From Sitta carolinensis (taxonomy: Eukaryota > Chordata > Aves > Passeriformes > Sittidae): a stretch of DNA of 64,000 bases. This document shows positions 47,150 through 60,996 of this stretch, in pieces (within the stretch, counting starts at the first letter, position 1; every line of letters starts with the position of its first letter). The stretch spans positions 79,610,743 through 79,674,742 of the forward strand of contig CM063283.1 of NCBI GenBank assembly GCA_032173965.1. Direction: 5' to 3'. The notes beneath the pieces are model-generated. The model did no database searches. It saw only the letters and a program-made list of their open reading frames with translations, and was not told the DNA's origin. The position numbers were made by a program, and so were the translations under genes.

Positions 47150-50100
47150 TTGGACAACAGAGGGTCAAAGGGATACCCTGAAAGGTATCTTTAAAATAAA
47201 ACATTATATATGTACTCAAAATTACACTCTGCAAAAGAGAGTATTATAAAGATATATACTGACATATGCAACAGTGTATATAAATTCCATTGAAGTCAGA
47301 TTGTTTTCTCTCAGGATTGGGAACAATAATCCAAAAATTAAAATTAAATAAAGAGATAGATAATTAAATAGAACCATCCTCTTCCATCCAAAAAATCCCT
47401 CCTCAAAGGAAAATTAAAAAAAAAAAAATAAGTTCCTCTTAACCTCTTTGTTCTTTGCTTTCCATTCATTTCTTTCTAGGACTGGAATATTTACCCACAT
47501 GATGGCAAATAGAGGGGCTGAAAGTAACTAGTAATGCCCCCAGCCCCTCTCTATTACAAATTCACTTTTGAAGCTAAATACTTATGCTTCCAAACAAGAA
47601 ATTCACAAATCAAACAGGTCTTCTCTAAAGTACAAAACTTGTGGCAATGGAAGGTTCTGATTAGCTGATGCAAGTGAGTACCGTACACTTGAATCCCACA
47701 GAAGTGTATGCATTGCCATTAGCAACAGCAATATTGTTAAAATTACATTTTTTTTCTTTGCTATCCGCAGAGGAAAAATATATACTACTTGAGTCAAGTT
47801 CCTTCATGAGCTCCCTTTTTAATTTTTCCTCTTTCATGAATTCTTATTAGCTTGTAAAGCTTTTGACTCAGACTCTGTAACTCTTCTCAAGTACTGCATT
47901 AAATAGGGATATCACAATATAGAACCAGTAATATTCCCCTCGTTTGACCAAGGAATGAGTCGAGTTTAGGTTAGGTACACTTCTAGAAAATAATACTACT
48001 TCAGATGTGTAGGTTGAAAAACTTAGAAAATCCCCCCATAAAAATAAAACAAATCTTCCTCAGAAATGTATTTCTGAGGAATTAACATTTGGATATATAG
48101 CCAAGCACTGTTTCATCTCCTTTGCTGTTTACATGATCTGTGCTCTGGGTCAACGATTATTTAATAGTCTGTTTTGAATATTGGGGAGTGGCAGTATTGC
48201 ATTATTGTTTCTCTGTAAGAGTTATCTCTTACTTACTCTTTCATGAGGTGGACATATAAGCAAGATACAATTTTAGAATTTTACTAGGAAAGCACCTTTA
48301 CATTTTTTACATAATTTAATTTCTTATTTGTCTTGAGAAATTTACTAACTTCATTTTATTATTAAATAACAAAACAATTTAAAGCAAATAGTTCCCTTAC
48401 CTTTCTTAACACTAAAACTTGAACAAGTAACCAGAATCTATGTACTATCTTATCTGATTTTCAAGATTAAAATATTTCTTTTAAATTTTGATTTCCTTTA
48501 GGATTACAATGCTAAGTGATTGCAACAGAAAATTTAGGAAAACCCTGATAGCATAACAAACTAAGATGAATAATTAAAGCAAGTTTTACAAGTCTTGGGG
48601 AGGGGGAGGGTGGGAATAGACAAAAGGAAAAACTTCCAGAAATATTTATACCAGTAGAAAATTACAATAAAAATTCTATGTGTTATAGTGGTAATTCTGT
48701 GGATTAGATGGGGTTAGATACATGTAGCAACCTTAATCAATCTAAGTATTTTCTTCACTACATTCCATTTTTTGACAAAATGAAAAGTAAGTTTCTCTCG
48801 GGACTGAGAAAATTTTTTTAAAAATCAGACGCACAAGCATATATCTATGCATTTTGACTAATCTAAGTGCAAAAGAACTGAGTAGACTGAGTGGTACATA
48901 ATAAAGAGTAAGTAAGATACCTGTAGCTGTTGAAAGATAGCATAGGAAGTGTTGTCTGCAAGAATTGATGTAGAAAAACTATTTCAGGTTAACAATTTCA
49001 GTGGATTTAAAATGTAAGGTGTTAAAGCAACATGGGTAAAAAAAAATGATAATGGGATTTTTCAGGATTTTAGTTTGTCTTTTGGTTGATATTTTTGGTT
49101 TGGGTTTTTTTTTTAGCTTAATGGGGATAACTTTACAAGGTAAAATTTCTTCACTGGAGGAAGAAAAGTGAAGCTAAATAAATATCAGGAATGCAACATC
49201 AAACTCTAAGGAGTAAACATTTTCTTTACTTTTGTCCAATATGAGAGGAAAGGAAGGAGGAGGGTATTTATTATTATAAAATAATGGAATTAAAATTAAG
49301 AGGAAGAATCAATCATGATGCACAAATAATAAATTTATATGAAATAAGTAAGGAAGTCTTTTGCAGAACTAATGGAAATAGTTTGACATATTGAGATGAG
49401 AAGAAGCAATTGAGCCTCACAGAATGAGATGTATATGGATTCTATTACAGAGTTAAACATATTTTATAACAGCATATTTACAAAACTTATTTTGCTTGAA
49501 TTTTCACCAAATTGTTTCTCAATCCTGATGTTTGTCATAGGAATTAAATTAATTTTATTCTATCCACACTGTTCACAGAATGTGGAAACAACTTGTCCAT
49601 GTAGAATGATTCACTGATTTGAATGATGTATTCTTAATTTATCATTCATAATTCAACCAGCAATAATTCAAACTTTCTTGAAACAGAAATTGATTGAACG
49701 ATGGTAAACAGGAGCAGAATATATTGAAAAACAGAAGTTTGAGAGAAAGCCTTCAGTGCTGTATTCCTAAGATATTTGCTGTCTTACTCCAATAGAGTTC
49801 CAGTGAGTGACACACTGTTTCCACTGAGATCCTTTGAAAGGGTGAGATCAAGGCTTTTCTGGGGTCTGCCTATTGCAGTGACACAAGCAGTGTGGTGAGC
49901 AAATGTGCTTTTATATTTGTTATTCCTACCAAATGAACCTAAAAATTTCTCCAGTGGTCAATTCTACCTTTCACCAAGAGGACTAATGTGAATTCTTCAA
50001 AATCTGAGCGTAAGACCAACTCTTCAGCTGCCATGAGACAATTATTCCTTTTGATTTTCCATCTACTCTACCCATTTATGCTACTGGTCTGTCCAGATTA

Positions 50101-53100
50101 TGTGTAAACTTCAGGGATGCTGTAGGGTAGTGGTACTGCACTCATTCTGAAGTTATGGCACCACAAACCATTGTTTTGTAGATGGCTCAGAAGGACAGAG
50201 TGAAGAACATAGAAACTCTCTATACCATGGACTATCTGATCGGAAATGTAAAGTACACTGGTGGGCTAAATTGGATCCTTCCACTAGCAAAAGGGACCAA
50301 ATGGCAAAACACAGGACAAGTGCTCTTGGGCATTTCAGAAGAAGGGTGAAGTTTGTTTAACTCTGCTTTCGTCAGAAAGTCTTCCTGAGTCCAGGCTTGC
50401 AGATGAGTATATCTGGCCATGATCTGGCACCTGGAATTTTCTATGGAGGGTAAGAAACTGAAAGGAGTTTGCTGTTTGTTTTGATCTTATTGTATTGCTG
50501 AGGCACGAGAGATGGTGGCACTATTTCACAACTACTTTATCACCCAGAACCCAGCAGCTTCTGTTTTCTGTTTCCCTCAGATATCCACATGGATATGATT
50601 AAGTCTTCTGTTCCTCTGTTGTGTCTAACTTGAGAGATGTTTTTATTTTGAAGTTTTATTTGAAGTTTTATACAAAGTTATCTGTAAAACATCATCTTTC
50701 CCTAAATACATTTTATTTTTCTATTTCAGAATGCATTTCCATATATATGTTTGTTCCATGATTTTCAACCTGCATCCAAGATTGCATTTATTACTAAGTT
50801 TAAACAGTCATTGTCATGCAGTGCTGTTTTGGAGGATGAACTCTAATCACAATCTCTATACAAAATTATAGCTACTATGTGAAAGGAGGTTACTCACAAG
50901 TAGTTACCAGTCTGAAGTAAATAACAGTGGGTTGATATTTATGTCCTGACAGAAAGTTATGACCAACCTGAAAAAGTATATTTAGGCTTGTTTTTGAAGG
51001 CCTGGCATTATGACTTTTCTTAGATCCTGAGTAGGAAGCTTGTAACTCATGTTCTCCTATGACAGTGACTAAAAGTCAGACATTGCACTGTGTTATCTTT
51101 CACTGTCTAAACACCTTAATCTAGCATTTATATTCCTCCTCTGTCTCTTTCAGATGTGCCTTTGAATTATTCTCCCATTTGACGAGAGAAACTCATGCTT
51201 GTGAGGAGGCTTTCTTTCGCAAGAAATCATATTTTCAGTTCAGCACAGCTCAACAGGGTTGCTGGGTACAGAAGAGGAAATTTTATTTCATTTATCCATT
51301 CATCTACCATTTCTTGCTTTAGAGAGAATATTAGGGAAACTCTTTCTCTCTCTGCTCAGTATAAAATTGGTGACAAAACCAAGAAAAATCCCTGGTTGTT
51401 ATATACCAATTCTTTTGCAGCTTTCATTGTTTTAATCTTGTCTTTTCAGCATATCATGTTTGAAGTATTATTTATCACCAGCTCAGCCAGCGAGCAAATG
51501 TTCTGTCTAATACTCAAGAGATAAACAATACTTTTAGGCATTTCTGCCAGATATCTGGATAGGTTTTCAGGTTAGTGACAGCAAGCTTCTGAATGTCCAA
51601 GTATCCTGGACTAATAGCTATTGTGAATGTACACACTGACAACAAGGTATGCTGAGCAGTTAGTCTGGCGTATCCTGGAACTGAATTTGCCATGCTCATG
51701 TTGCACGGAAATACAGCTCTGCTCGAGAAGTCTTGGGAATAAATCTGGAAGAACCGCCGTAATTTCAAACTTTGGAATGTATTTTTCAGGCTGCATTTTG
51801 TTCCTTCTCTAGGCAGAAACCCAGGACTGGACTAAGTAGCAGGCCCTGAAAGCAATAACCAAATACCCTAAGACACAATGGAGATCATTGCAGAGTTACC
51901 TTGCTTCACAAATAGAGGCAGCAGATTAATCCCAGAATTAATAATGTTTCTGATATTTAAACTTACTTGACTAGTCCTATGCTAGTCTCTGTGGTGAGAG
52001 ACAGATGTATTCTGCATATGGTGAGCTGCAGAAACACAATTTAAGTTTAAAGACTTTTGTTACATTATGAATCCACTGAGAGACAGAAATGCAGAAACAG
52101 ATTACTGTTGTACTTGTATTTTTTTCCCATGAAGTTCTGTCTAGACTTATATGAGCACATACATTGAAAAATTTAGAATTACATAGGAAAATATTCAAAA
52201 ACCTAAGTCCAAAATAAAATTTAAATCATTAAAAATAAATGTAGTCACAAGCTTCCTTATTTCAACACCAATTTTGGATTAAATTACCTACTTTCTTGTC
52301 CTTTCCTGCAAATATTTTCCAGAATGAACTGCAATTTTCTTAAGGCACTGTCATAATTTGAATACATTTTCCAATAACTTGCCTAATCAAGTCAAATATT
52401 TGATTCAATTCAGTGAAATTTAGATGAGAGATCAAAAAAATCCCCCAACCTAACCTGCATTTTGGTGAGATTTTTACCTTATGAGGAAAATATTTATATA
52501 CATTAATTTTTTGGGGCAGTACTTTTGGAACATAATTTCCCATTATAAAAGAAATTCAGATTAAGTAATCTCTATTAATTTCCCATATAACATGCTGATT
52601 TTAGACTACTTATTATGTTGTCCTTTTTAATTCTTTATACCACTTCATACTGTGAGTTTTAATGGGTTTTCAGAGAATTCCTTTTTCTTTCCCTGCTAAG
52701 CAGAATTTGTATTTACTGAAAGGTTTGTTTATGGGCTCTTCCTTCAGTGTTTCCAGCTGTGTTGTAGTTTAGCAAATTATAGCAAAGGTCATTAATATTT
52801 TTTGCTTGTTTGTTATCTGCTGTAAGTCTACAGACATTTAGTTTTAATACTGGGTTTTGAAAGCCTGTTCTCCCTTCTTTATTTCCTGCTGTGTATGTGA
52901 GCAACTGAATAATATTTCAAATGAAAGCTGTTGATATAATGGAAGGGGTTACTTCTAGATTTAAGCTATCAGTCTGTAAGTATTGTCTGCAACTCTGGAA
53001 AGGTTCTGAGAGCTTGAATATTCCCTAATAAATACTACTAAATTTTTTAGTGTCACTAGCATTTCCTCACCTTTTTGCCCTAATAATCTACAAAATAATA

Positions 53101-56100
53101 CTGTGTCTTTTGTATGGGGGATTTGCTGGTGGTGTAAAGAAGGATTAAAAGAGAAAAGAAGGGAGTAGAAATTTATTTCTGGTATGGATAATTTTGGGAT
53201 AAATTTGAATTTAATAAACTGCAAAATTTCTGGGACATGAAATTGGGGAAAACAATTATTTTCTGCTTTTGGAAAGAAACTCTTTTTAAAAAGTGTGGAG
53301 AAGCTCTATGATATTTTTGGTCTTGCCTGCTTTTTAATTGAGGAGAACACCCAGATGTTCTCTGGTATTTAAAACTTAGAAAATTATGGTTTCTCAAAGT
53401 TATTCATTAAAAGATTACTTTAGTTGATAAATTATTTCCTTTTCTCTGAAACAAAATTGAGTGTGAAGCAATTACTTAACTTTCTGTGTCACTCAGCAGG
53501 TTGTCTAAAAGAATAAATCTGATCATCAGATAAAATGGAAGCTGTATCACAGAGAGATTCTTGTTATCTTGGCATCTGGTAAGAGGTTTTTCATCTTTAA
53601 GACATCCACCACAGCCTTCCTGAAACACATTCAGTTTTATGAAGCCATTTTCTGCCCTCAAAGCATGATAAAAGATAGAATGTAATCATTGTCCTGAAAC
53701 TCTGATGTCAGTGAAATTTTTCTACTAAATGCCAAAAGTCCAGACCAGGGAATAACCAGCAGTTCTTACATGGCAATAATGTCTGTTTCCTATTGATCTG
53801 CAGAGAAGTAACTCTTGTGATGAGAGGCCTTGTGATTCAGTCCATTATTAACATGCTGAATCATTCAGTCCGTTTTAAATATTTGATTGCTTGCTTCTCA
53901 TATAATATGCATGATACCTTCCTATATAAAATTATTAATATTCTAGGTACCCGTAAACATTACAAGGTTTTTATTAATAATCTGCTAGTAATGTTTTCAT
54001 TATTTAGCAATGAAGTTTAATTCTATTTTTAGAAAAGTCTTAGATAAATTCAGCATATGATGCATTCTTTTTAGTTTTTTTAAATCACATCTTAATGCAT
54101 TGGTGATATCTAGTACTATGCATCTTAAATAAGACTTCTAATTTTTGCAAGCTTAAAGTACATTAAACAATTTATTATGAAGGGACTGGGAAATAAGAGT
54201 ACATGGTTTGTTTGGAAAAAGAAACCAGTTTCACTTCAATCTATGGAAAATGACTAATAGTGTGAGTTTTGAGTTGTGAATCTCTCAGTTCCAATACATC
54301 TTTTTGTACATGCAGGTTCGTTTGTTTTTTTCCTGGAAAGAGAAATAAGCAAAAATAATATTTCCTGTGGGTAAGCATGGAGATAAGTCTAATGTAAAAA
54401 TGAGAAGATTAGGATACTACACTGAAATTATCATTCATGTATTTCTGTAATTCATCAAAGAGAAAACCAAAACCAAAATACTTCTTACAACTGTGAAAAA
54501 TTATTACATCAACATCTACTTCCCGTCACTGCAGTAGCCCATGTTACCGAGTCCTGTTAGCTTGGCCTTACCTGTACTCACTATGCAGAACATTACAATC
54601 TAGAGACTTTTCCTATTAAATCAATTTGTTTATACACATATGTAATTTTGGATTTTACTCCAAGTGAAGCAGGCAGTACACACATTTCAACACATCCTTG
54701 TAGTATCATATTATACCTTAATTAAAAAAATAAAATAAAAATAAATTAAAAAAACCCCAATGAAATTCAGCTTACTAGGAAAATTTATTTCTTTACTTGA
54801 TGAGTTACTGTCATAATCATATAATAGAACCAAAACAGACTACTAAGAAATCAAATATTATGCTATGTCTTAAACTTCCATTTAAAGCCTCACTTTAGTG
54901 TTGTGCTTGTTTCCCTGTTTAAAAACATAATGTATTGCACATTGATGAATTATGTAAAAAGATGCTCATAACTCTTAACAACATCATTCTGAAATTCCTC
55001 TCATTTTCTGTGCAAATACATCATACAAATGCATAATACACTCCTATTTTTATACTTCTTTTATTATTGTGATGATTTTTGTGCACCAGACTATAATTAT
55101 GCCCTTATTTAGATGCATGTTTTAAATCTACCGTTGTAACAAATGTTTAAATCCTTGTCTCAATTTGAATTGCATGGCCTCTAGTTCATTTATATTTTTG
55201 GGAGAATTTAGTTTATAAAGTCTATAGTAAGTTAATATTGTATGCATGGAAAATGAATTTGTTCATTCAACTAGAATTTTCTGCTGAGTTGAGCCTTTTA
55301 TTTTTCACTGAGCTAACTTTCCATTAAAATAAAACATCTGAAAACCAGCCAGAAATTTTGTAAGGCCAGCATCATATATATTTAGAGAGCTCAATGCCAG
55401 AAAACCCCAATCAAAACAAAACCAAACCCATGGTTCTGTATTATTTCTTGTTTCCTGTCTAGTTTATAAACAGTTCAACTGATACTGAATCTCCTTTAAG
55501 AGAAGTCTGAACATTTCATCACATGCTTTAATGACGACTGATACAAAACAGCAAGTGCTGCATGAAAGGAAAAATGCAACAGAGATACAGTTAAACCTGG
55601 GTTTAAATGTGTTTAGAAGTATTTGCATTTTTAAAATTAAATTAAAAACAAAGATGAAAATAAGATTAATTTTTGAAGTCATTACACAAGAGCAGAAAAA
55701 GCAGAATTTGCTTTTAAATATTGCTTCCAGAGGTCCTGATTACTCTTACCTAATTTATGCACTTAATGCTAGTGTGTTACTTCTGAGTCTAGTCACCCCA
55801 GAAATTTCTTTTGTCCTATATGTATTTTCACCAAACAGACATATATCACCCTGTGGAGATACCTGTTCACCTATATTCATGCTGTTATTGAAAATATAAT
55901 AAAAACTTTAGACATGCTTTATAACAAAGATCAGGAGCATGAATGCAGCTGTAAGGGAAGTTTCTGGGATAATCACTACCTGTCTACCAGCATGCATCAA
56001 GTTCAAATGGTACCCATAAAGGAGTAATTACTTACCAGTACCAGTTTATTGCTCTTAACATTCACAACCCCAGAAGAACTGTAAAGGAAAAGCAGTGCCC

Positions 56101-56892
56101 AATGAAATAGCTTTTCAGGAAATTGTCTTTTTTTCTTCTCCCTCCTCCTGGGTATTAAAGGAAAAAATTCTTGTCACAACAATAAATGCCTAGACCAAAA
56201 AAATAAGTTTTCAGAATTCTGCTAAACAGCTATTGAAGTCTTCAATGACCGTGAATAAGGAAGAAGGAACAGGTTTCGGTCCCAGCTGAACAGGGGCTAG
56301 AAGACACTTTTAGAATGGTTTATGGGAACCAAGGACATTGATTCTATGAGAAATTACAATAAGGATACTAGTTCACATTGTTAGATCAAAATACTGTGGC
56401 TTCTTGTTTAGGACTCATGGCATTACAATAAAATTACAAAAATTCAAATAACCAAAAGAAATTTTATTTTGCTTTGTTGTTTCTTCTTCAATCAGATGAA
56501 GAGGAGTTGGGGTTGTGGGAGTGCACGTATATGTGCATTTTGTGTTCCAGCAGAATATGAAATGGCTTTAGATGCCTCTGAAAACTCCTAATAAACTATC
56601 CTAATTTTGAAATCAGATCTTTACAAAGGCATAGACTAATGTTCTGAAGAGAGATACCTCATTTATGGAAACTCCCAAAAGACATGTACATGGAATTTGT
56701 GAAGATCCAATTTCAGAATACAGGGCTAAATTTGCATCCTTAAAAGATTCAGATGGTGTTTGGTGTTGATAATATTTATATGAATTATAACATATTTATG
56801 GCTCATCCACTACTTCTGTTCTAAAAATAATAAGTTCTCTTTTTTCCTCTTAATACAGTTGCAGTCTTTATGATTAGATAAGATCTGAGCTA
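47150..56892. other. Unique AT-rich stretch, about 9.7 kb
   Basis: The longest repeat-poor part of the window. I recognise no gene or element. It contains a G-quadruplex motif at 48597-48614 and A/T-rich simple sequence at 54720-54756. Frames of 60-122 codons occur (51195-51524 plus, 55531-55899 plus, 52961-53224 minus) without domains. Minus-strand CAG|GTAAGG at 54568-54576 is a good donor but has no convincing acceptor. Confidence 0.5.
48597..48614 (+). other. G-quadruplex motif with one-base loops
   Basis: Four G runs of 4, 5, 3 and 3 are separated by single bases (A, A, T). This meets the standard G3+N1-7 rule, and one-base loops are the most stable class. It stands alone in AT-rich DNA, with no CpG island or promoter feature nearby. 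Confidence 0.75.
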
Positions 56893-57992
56893 TCACAGAA
56901 ACATGGAATATTCTGGGATCTATGAGGATCATTGAGTCCAATGCCTGGCTTTGCACAGCACCATCCCCCAAAGTCACACCATGTGCCCAAGAGATTTGTC
57001 CAAATGTTTCTTGAACTTGGTCAGTCTGGTGATGTGACAACTTCCCTGGGGAGCCTGTTCCAGTGCCCAGCCCCCTCTGGGTGAAGAACCTTTTTCTAGT
57101 ATCCAACCTAAACCTCCCCAACTCAGCTTCAGGCCATTTCTGTGGGTCCTGCCATTGGTCACCATTGAGAAGAGATCAGTGCCTGCCCCTGCTCTTACCC
57201 TCATGAGGAGATTGTAGACTGCAATGAGGTCTCCCCTCAGTCTTCTCCAGGCTGAACAGACCAAGAGACCACAAGTCCTCCTCATAAGGTTCTCCTCAAA
57301 GACCTACATCCTCTTCCTAGCCCTTCTTTGGGCATTCTGTAATAGCTTTATATCTTCATTATGTTGTGGAACCCAAAGCTGCCCCTAGGACTTGAGGTGA
57401 GGTTGCTTCAGTGCAGAGCAGAGCAGGAAAATCCCCTCCCTTGCCCGGCTGGTGCTGCTGTGCCTGATGCACCCCAGGACATGCTTGGCCCTCCTGGCTG
57501 CCAGGGCGCTGCTGACAGATTCAACTTGCCATCAACCAGGATTCCCAGGTCACTTTCCATGGCACTGCTTCTCATCCTCTCATTCCCCAATCTGTTTATG
57601 CATCCATGGTTGCCCTATGCCAGGTGCAGAATCCAGCACTTTCACTTGTTGAACTTCATAGGGTTGGCGATTGCCCAGGCCTGTAATTTATCAAGGTCTC
57701 TCTACAGGCTCTTCCAGCCTTCAAGGGCATCAACAGCTCCCCCAATTTTGTAGTGTCTGTGAACTTTCTAAGTATCCCTTCCAGTCCTGTGTCCAAGCCA
57801 TTTGTGAAGATGGTGAAGAGCACAGGGCTAAGGAGGGAGCCCTGTGGAACCACACTAGTCACAGGTCACCTGTCTGATGTCACTCCATTCACTGTAACCC
57901 TTCGTGCCTGACCCCTGACCCAGCTGCTCACCATCACATGATGTATTTATCCAGCTGTGAGATGAATATTTTGTCCAGAAGGACGCTAGCTA
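56893..57992 (-). mobile_element. CR1 LINE, 1.1 kb, longest copy in the window
   Basis: Minus-strand CR1 covering the 3' end and the last part of the RT. From left to right on the plus strand: 3' end TCACAGAAACATGGAATATT, AGGATCATTGAGTCCAATGC, GCCTGTTCCAGTGCCC, AACCTCCCCAACTCAGCTTC, GCAATGAGGTCTCCCCTCAG, CCCCAGGACATGCTTGGCCC and TTGTTGAACTTCATAGGGTT. Next is the catalytic region, and last TTATCCAGCTGTGAGATGAA and TTTTGTCCAGAAGGACGCTA. It is 5'-truncated at about 57992. Divergence is moderate and the reading frame is broken. The open frames at 56810-57285, 57361-57753 and 57671-57877 are readings of this element. Confidence 0.96.
57656..57862 (-). pseudogene. CR1 reverse transcriptase remnant, catalytic box mutated
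   Basis: This 68-codon open stretch on the minus strand contains RT motif B and motif C of CR1 ORF2. [15 protein letters not shown] (residues 5-19) is the P-Q-G-S box and the helix after it. FTDTTKL (34-40) sits where F-A-D-D-T-K-L is expected, so one of the two catalytic aspartates is threonine and the alanine is also changed. Together with the 5' truncation this makes the copy inactive. The initiator methionine is an accident of the reading frame, since upstream RT sequence continues to about 57992 in broken frames. Confidence 0.92.
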
Positions 57993-58394
57993 AAATCTGC
58001 CAGATGTCTTAGCCTGTTTCTAGGCCCTGTATTACTGCAAATAATAAATCATAATAAGGAAAAGCAGCAAAGCTTATTTAGGTTGAAGAGTTTTAAAATT
58101 AATCTGTCTGGCTTTGTAACACTGTGAAGATACAAAGGTGTACACTGCTGATCGCTGGTAAATGGCTCAGAACCACTGCAGGACCTCCTAAGGCAAAAAT
58201 TGGAGAGTGAAATACAGTGACATCATCTAAATACTGCTACATGTTGGAAGTGAAAAGTGGCATTCAGGTTTCAATATGTTCAACAACAGATTTGAAATGA
58301 CTGCTACTATTACCAAAAAAACCTGCCTGAAGATATGAGACAACACTGAAAGGCTGTGAGGCCTTTGAATAATCTCTGCTCTATAGTGAGCAAA
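57993..58394. other. Unique AT-rich stretch
   Basis: About 0.4 kb between the CR1 and the CAAA-rich patch. Nothing recognised. Confidence 0.5.
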
Positions 58395-58560
58395 AGTCCC
58401 AGAAGAAACAGGCAAGGAAACAAACCAAACCAATAAACAAACAAAACAAAACAAAGCACCAACCAATAGAAACCAAAATAACAGAACCAAAACCAAACCA
58501 AACCAACAAAAATCACAAAAAACAAAACAAAACAAAACCAATCAAAAACCCAAACAAAGA
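58395..58560. repeat. CAAA / ACCAA low-complexity region
   Basis: Dense CAAA, ACAAA and CCAAAC units. On the minus strand this reads as Phe/Val/Trp/Leu-rich open frames (58227-58541 and 58310-58690), which are artefacts of simple sequence. Confidence 0.9.
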
Positions 58561-58622
58561 CAAAATATGAAAATAGGTTTATCCACGACAAAATTAAAAA
58601 ATTATAGAAATGTGGGCATGAC

Positions 58623-58643
58623 TTTTTTTTTTTTTTTTTTTTT
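58623..58643. repeat. Homopolymer T21
   Basis: Twenty-one consecutive T just right of the CAAA-rich region. Confidence 0.9.
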
Positions 58644-60996
58644 ATTTTAAAGTTATTATTTGGAGTCTTTTCAGGTCTTTCCTTTCTCAAAGCAGTTAAA
58701 TTGGCTTTGCATTATCTGAAGTTATCACCCCTGAAATCAGGCATTTATTTTGATAATCTTCAAAACAGGGACTAATTAATTAGATCCTGATTTGGAGGTA
58801 AGAATTTTTGAAAATAAAGGTAGGATGGCTTCTATTGTATATTTTTTACAACAGAGATTTTGCAAGCCATATCTTTTTAGATAGTGAAAAACAATCTGAA
58901 TTTCTCCCTTCTTCTTTAGAACTTCCTTTTGGGCTTTCTCCTTCTTCTGAAATGCCATAATAACAAATCAAATATATTAATGGAATATTGTAGTGCAGAT
59001 TTCTCTCTGAGAAATAAGATAAAAGATTGTTTAGGTATTTTAGGGATAAAAATATTGCAAAATCAGTTTTAACCAATTTCACCCTCCTCTCTTGAAGTCT
59101 AACTATGTAAATCAGCTAATCTAAGAGCTTTTTTTGTATGATATAGCCTTCAAAATATGCTTATACATTGATCACAAAGGATACTTACCCCCAAAAATTT
59201 TTTTAAAGAAGAATGTGCATTGCTTACACAGATTCCAAGGTGAATCAAAGAAAAATTACTTGCATAAAGAATAAGCTGCCCAGATGGTCCATCAACAGTT
59301 AATTAAGTGGCAAACACAGAAGTGTATCTGATTCTGCCAAAAAACTGCCTGCAGATTCTGCCATGGGCTCAAATATAGATTGCTGGAGGAAAATCTTCTG
59401 CAGATTGGCATCAGTCTCTTGTGATGCTCATCTGAAAAACAGAGTAAATTTCACAAGCTACATTTGAAAATGAAAACAAGAGTAAGGGAAGCCCTGTCTA
59501 AACATATTGCTAATAATGGGACATGAGTTTGTCACGTTGTTGCTGCCAAGGTAAATTCAGACCAGAGCAGTAGAGACCAAAGAGGACCAGTAGCTGTCAC
59601 CTGCTCTCCATGTGAAGTAATGTGGCAGCCTCTGAGTCTCCATCCACTTCTGGTACTCAGATAAAAGAGGGTGGCATTCTTTCCCTCACACAACAGAGCT
59701 GAATGAACATGTGAACTCTGCTGCACAACTATTTTTTGGTACAGCCTCACCAGAACAGCCTCACCAGTAAAAAAGAGCTGTATGGCTACACATTGAAGTT
59801 TTGCCTTTACATTTCTTGAGAGTCCTTCACTTCTAAATCCTCCAGAACAGTGTTATTAAGCACCATCAAAGCAGGGTTCTGGAGAGTAGAAATAAGCTTA
59901 GAAAATATGTTTCAGATAAACGTTAACTCTTTGAAATAATTTTTCTTCCTCTAAAAATATGCTTACTTTTCCAAGTCATGTAATTCCAGAGCCAGTAAGG
60001 AAGCTGGAAAAAATAGTTTGCCATGCTCCCAAAAGTAAGTCTACACAATATTTGTTACTTCAGTGCAATTATCAGATTTGCACTTTGACTCAGGTTAATG
60101 GATAGAACCAGCAAAACTTGCTTAGACAAGTGAGAAGATATGTGAATTGATTAATAAATAAGTTAGGGATCCTTCCTTTGAAATTTGTTTCACATAAAAG
60201 AGCAGTAGTCATTAATATTTTAAAAGCAAAACTCTTTAGGCTTCTTTAAATATTAATGTAGAAAAGAGAAAACATTAAATATCAGTTAGGAACATATAGT
60301 GCTTCATGTATTAGATTGTTAAACTAGAAAACCAAACCAAAATTATTGATATGAAATAGCTTGTAATTTATCATATTTTGTCCCTTAATTTTTTGCATAT
60401 TCGATCAGATATTAATTATTTTTGTATTTTTTTTTTCCCTAGAAACTACTTATTTCTCAAGGGTTGTTTCTGTTATGTAATCTTACAGAAATTAGCTGGA
60501 AAGACTTACAATCAAGTTTTTTATGGAGCCACTGGGAAAAAAAGTATGAAACAGGCCACAAATCTTTCAAAAAAGAAATAAAACTGTTTAAAACATATAA
60601 TTTTGGTCATGAATTTGAATGAGAGAACCAATTCAAAATTTTAATCTTGTAAAATGTAAACTATCAGTGATCAGATTCCCAAAAGATTTCAACATGTGCA
60701 AAATCGTCTGGTGTCCCGATGCAGAGGAGTTATGTTCAGCAAGAGTTCAAATGGTTCCTGTTCTTGGTCAAATAAATAAGCTTCTGCTCTGTCTACTGCT
60801 GCTGTGTCCAAGGGAACTCACGTAGGAGATGCACATCATCTCAAGAAAACCACAGTAATGTCTACAGTACTAAAGGAAAGAGATTTGCCCCAAAACAGCA
60901 TCAAAAAATAATCTCCCATTCAAAGTGCAGTTGTACAAGGACTTTCAACTGTTCCCAAATGGAAATCTTTTATATATGGCACTTTTTCAACTTCAG
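58644..60996. other. Unique AT-rich stretch, about 2.35 kb
   Basis: No gene or repeat family recognised. A 13-bp phrase ACAGCCTCACCAG is duplicated in tandem with a 14-bp period at 59741-59767. Short frames (59532-59750 minus, 60378-60581 plus, 60619-60825 plus) lack domains. Confidence 0.5.

Noticed and set aside
46605..47157. Several frames of 60-102 codons on both strands
   Set aside because: They read the minus-strand solo LTR; this LTR family is non-coding.
52713..52910. Similar phrases near 52736 and 52867 (minus-strand TAGNKEGR and TAGNTEGR) suggesting a duplicated segment
   Set aside because: Identity is only moderate over about 50 bp and falls off on both sides; not convincing as a duplication without a statistical test.
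56810..57877. Multiple frames of 60-130 codons on both strands, including the longest frame in the window (57361-57753)
   Set aside because: All lie in one 1.1-kb CR1; only the minus-strand RT remnant at 57656-57862 is a real relic of coding sequence.
58227..58690. Two minus-strand frames rich in Phe, Trp, Val and Leu that look like membrane proteins
   Set aside because: They are the reverse reading of a CAAA-rich simple-sequence region and the adjacent T21, not hydrophobic protein genes.
59741..59767. Tandem duplication of ACAGCCTCACCAG with a 14-bp period
   Set aside because: A real two-copy repeat, but a short, ordinary replication-slippage product with no wider structure.
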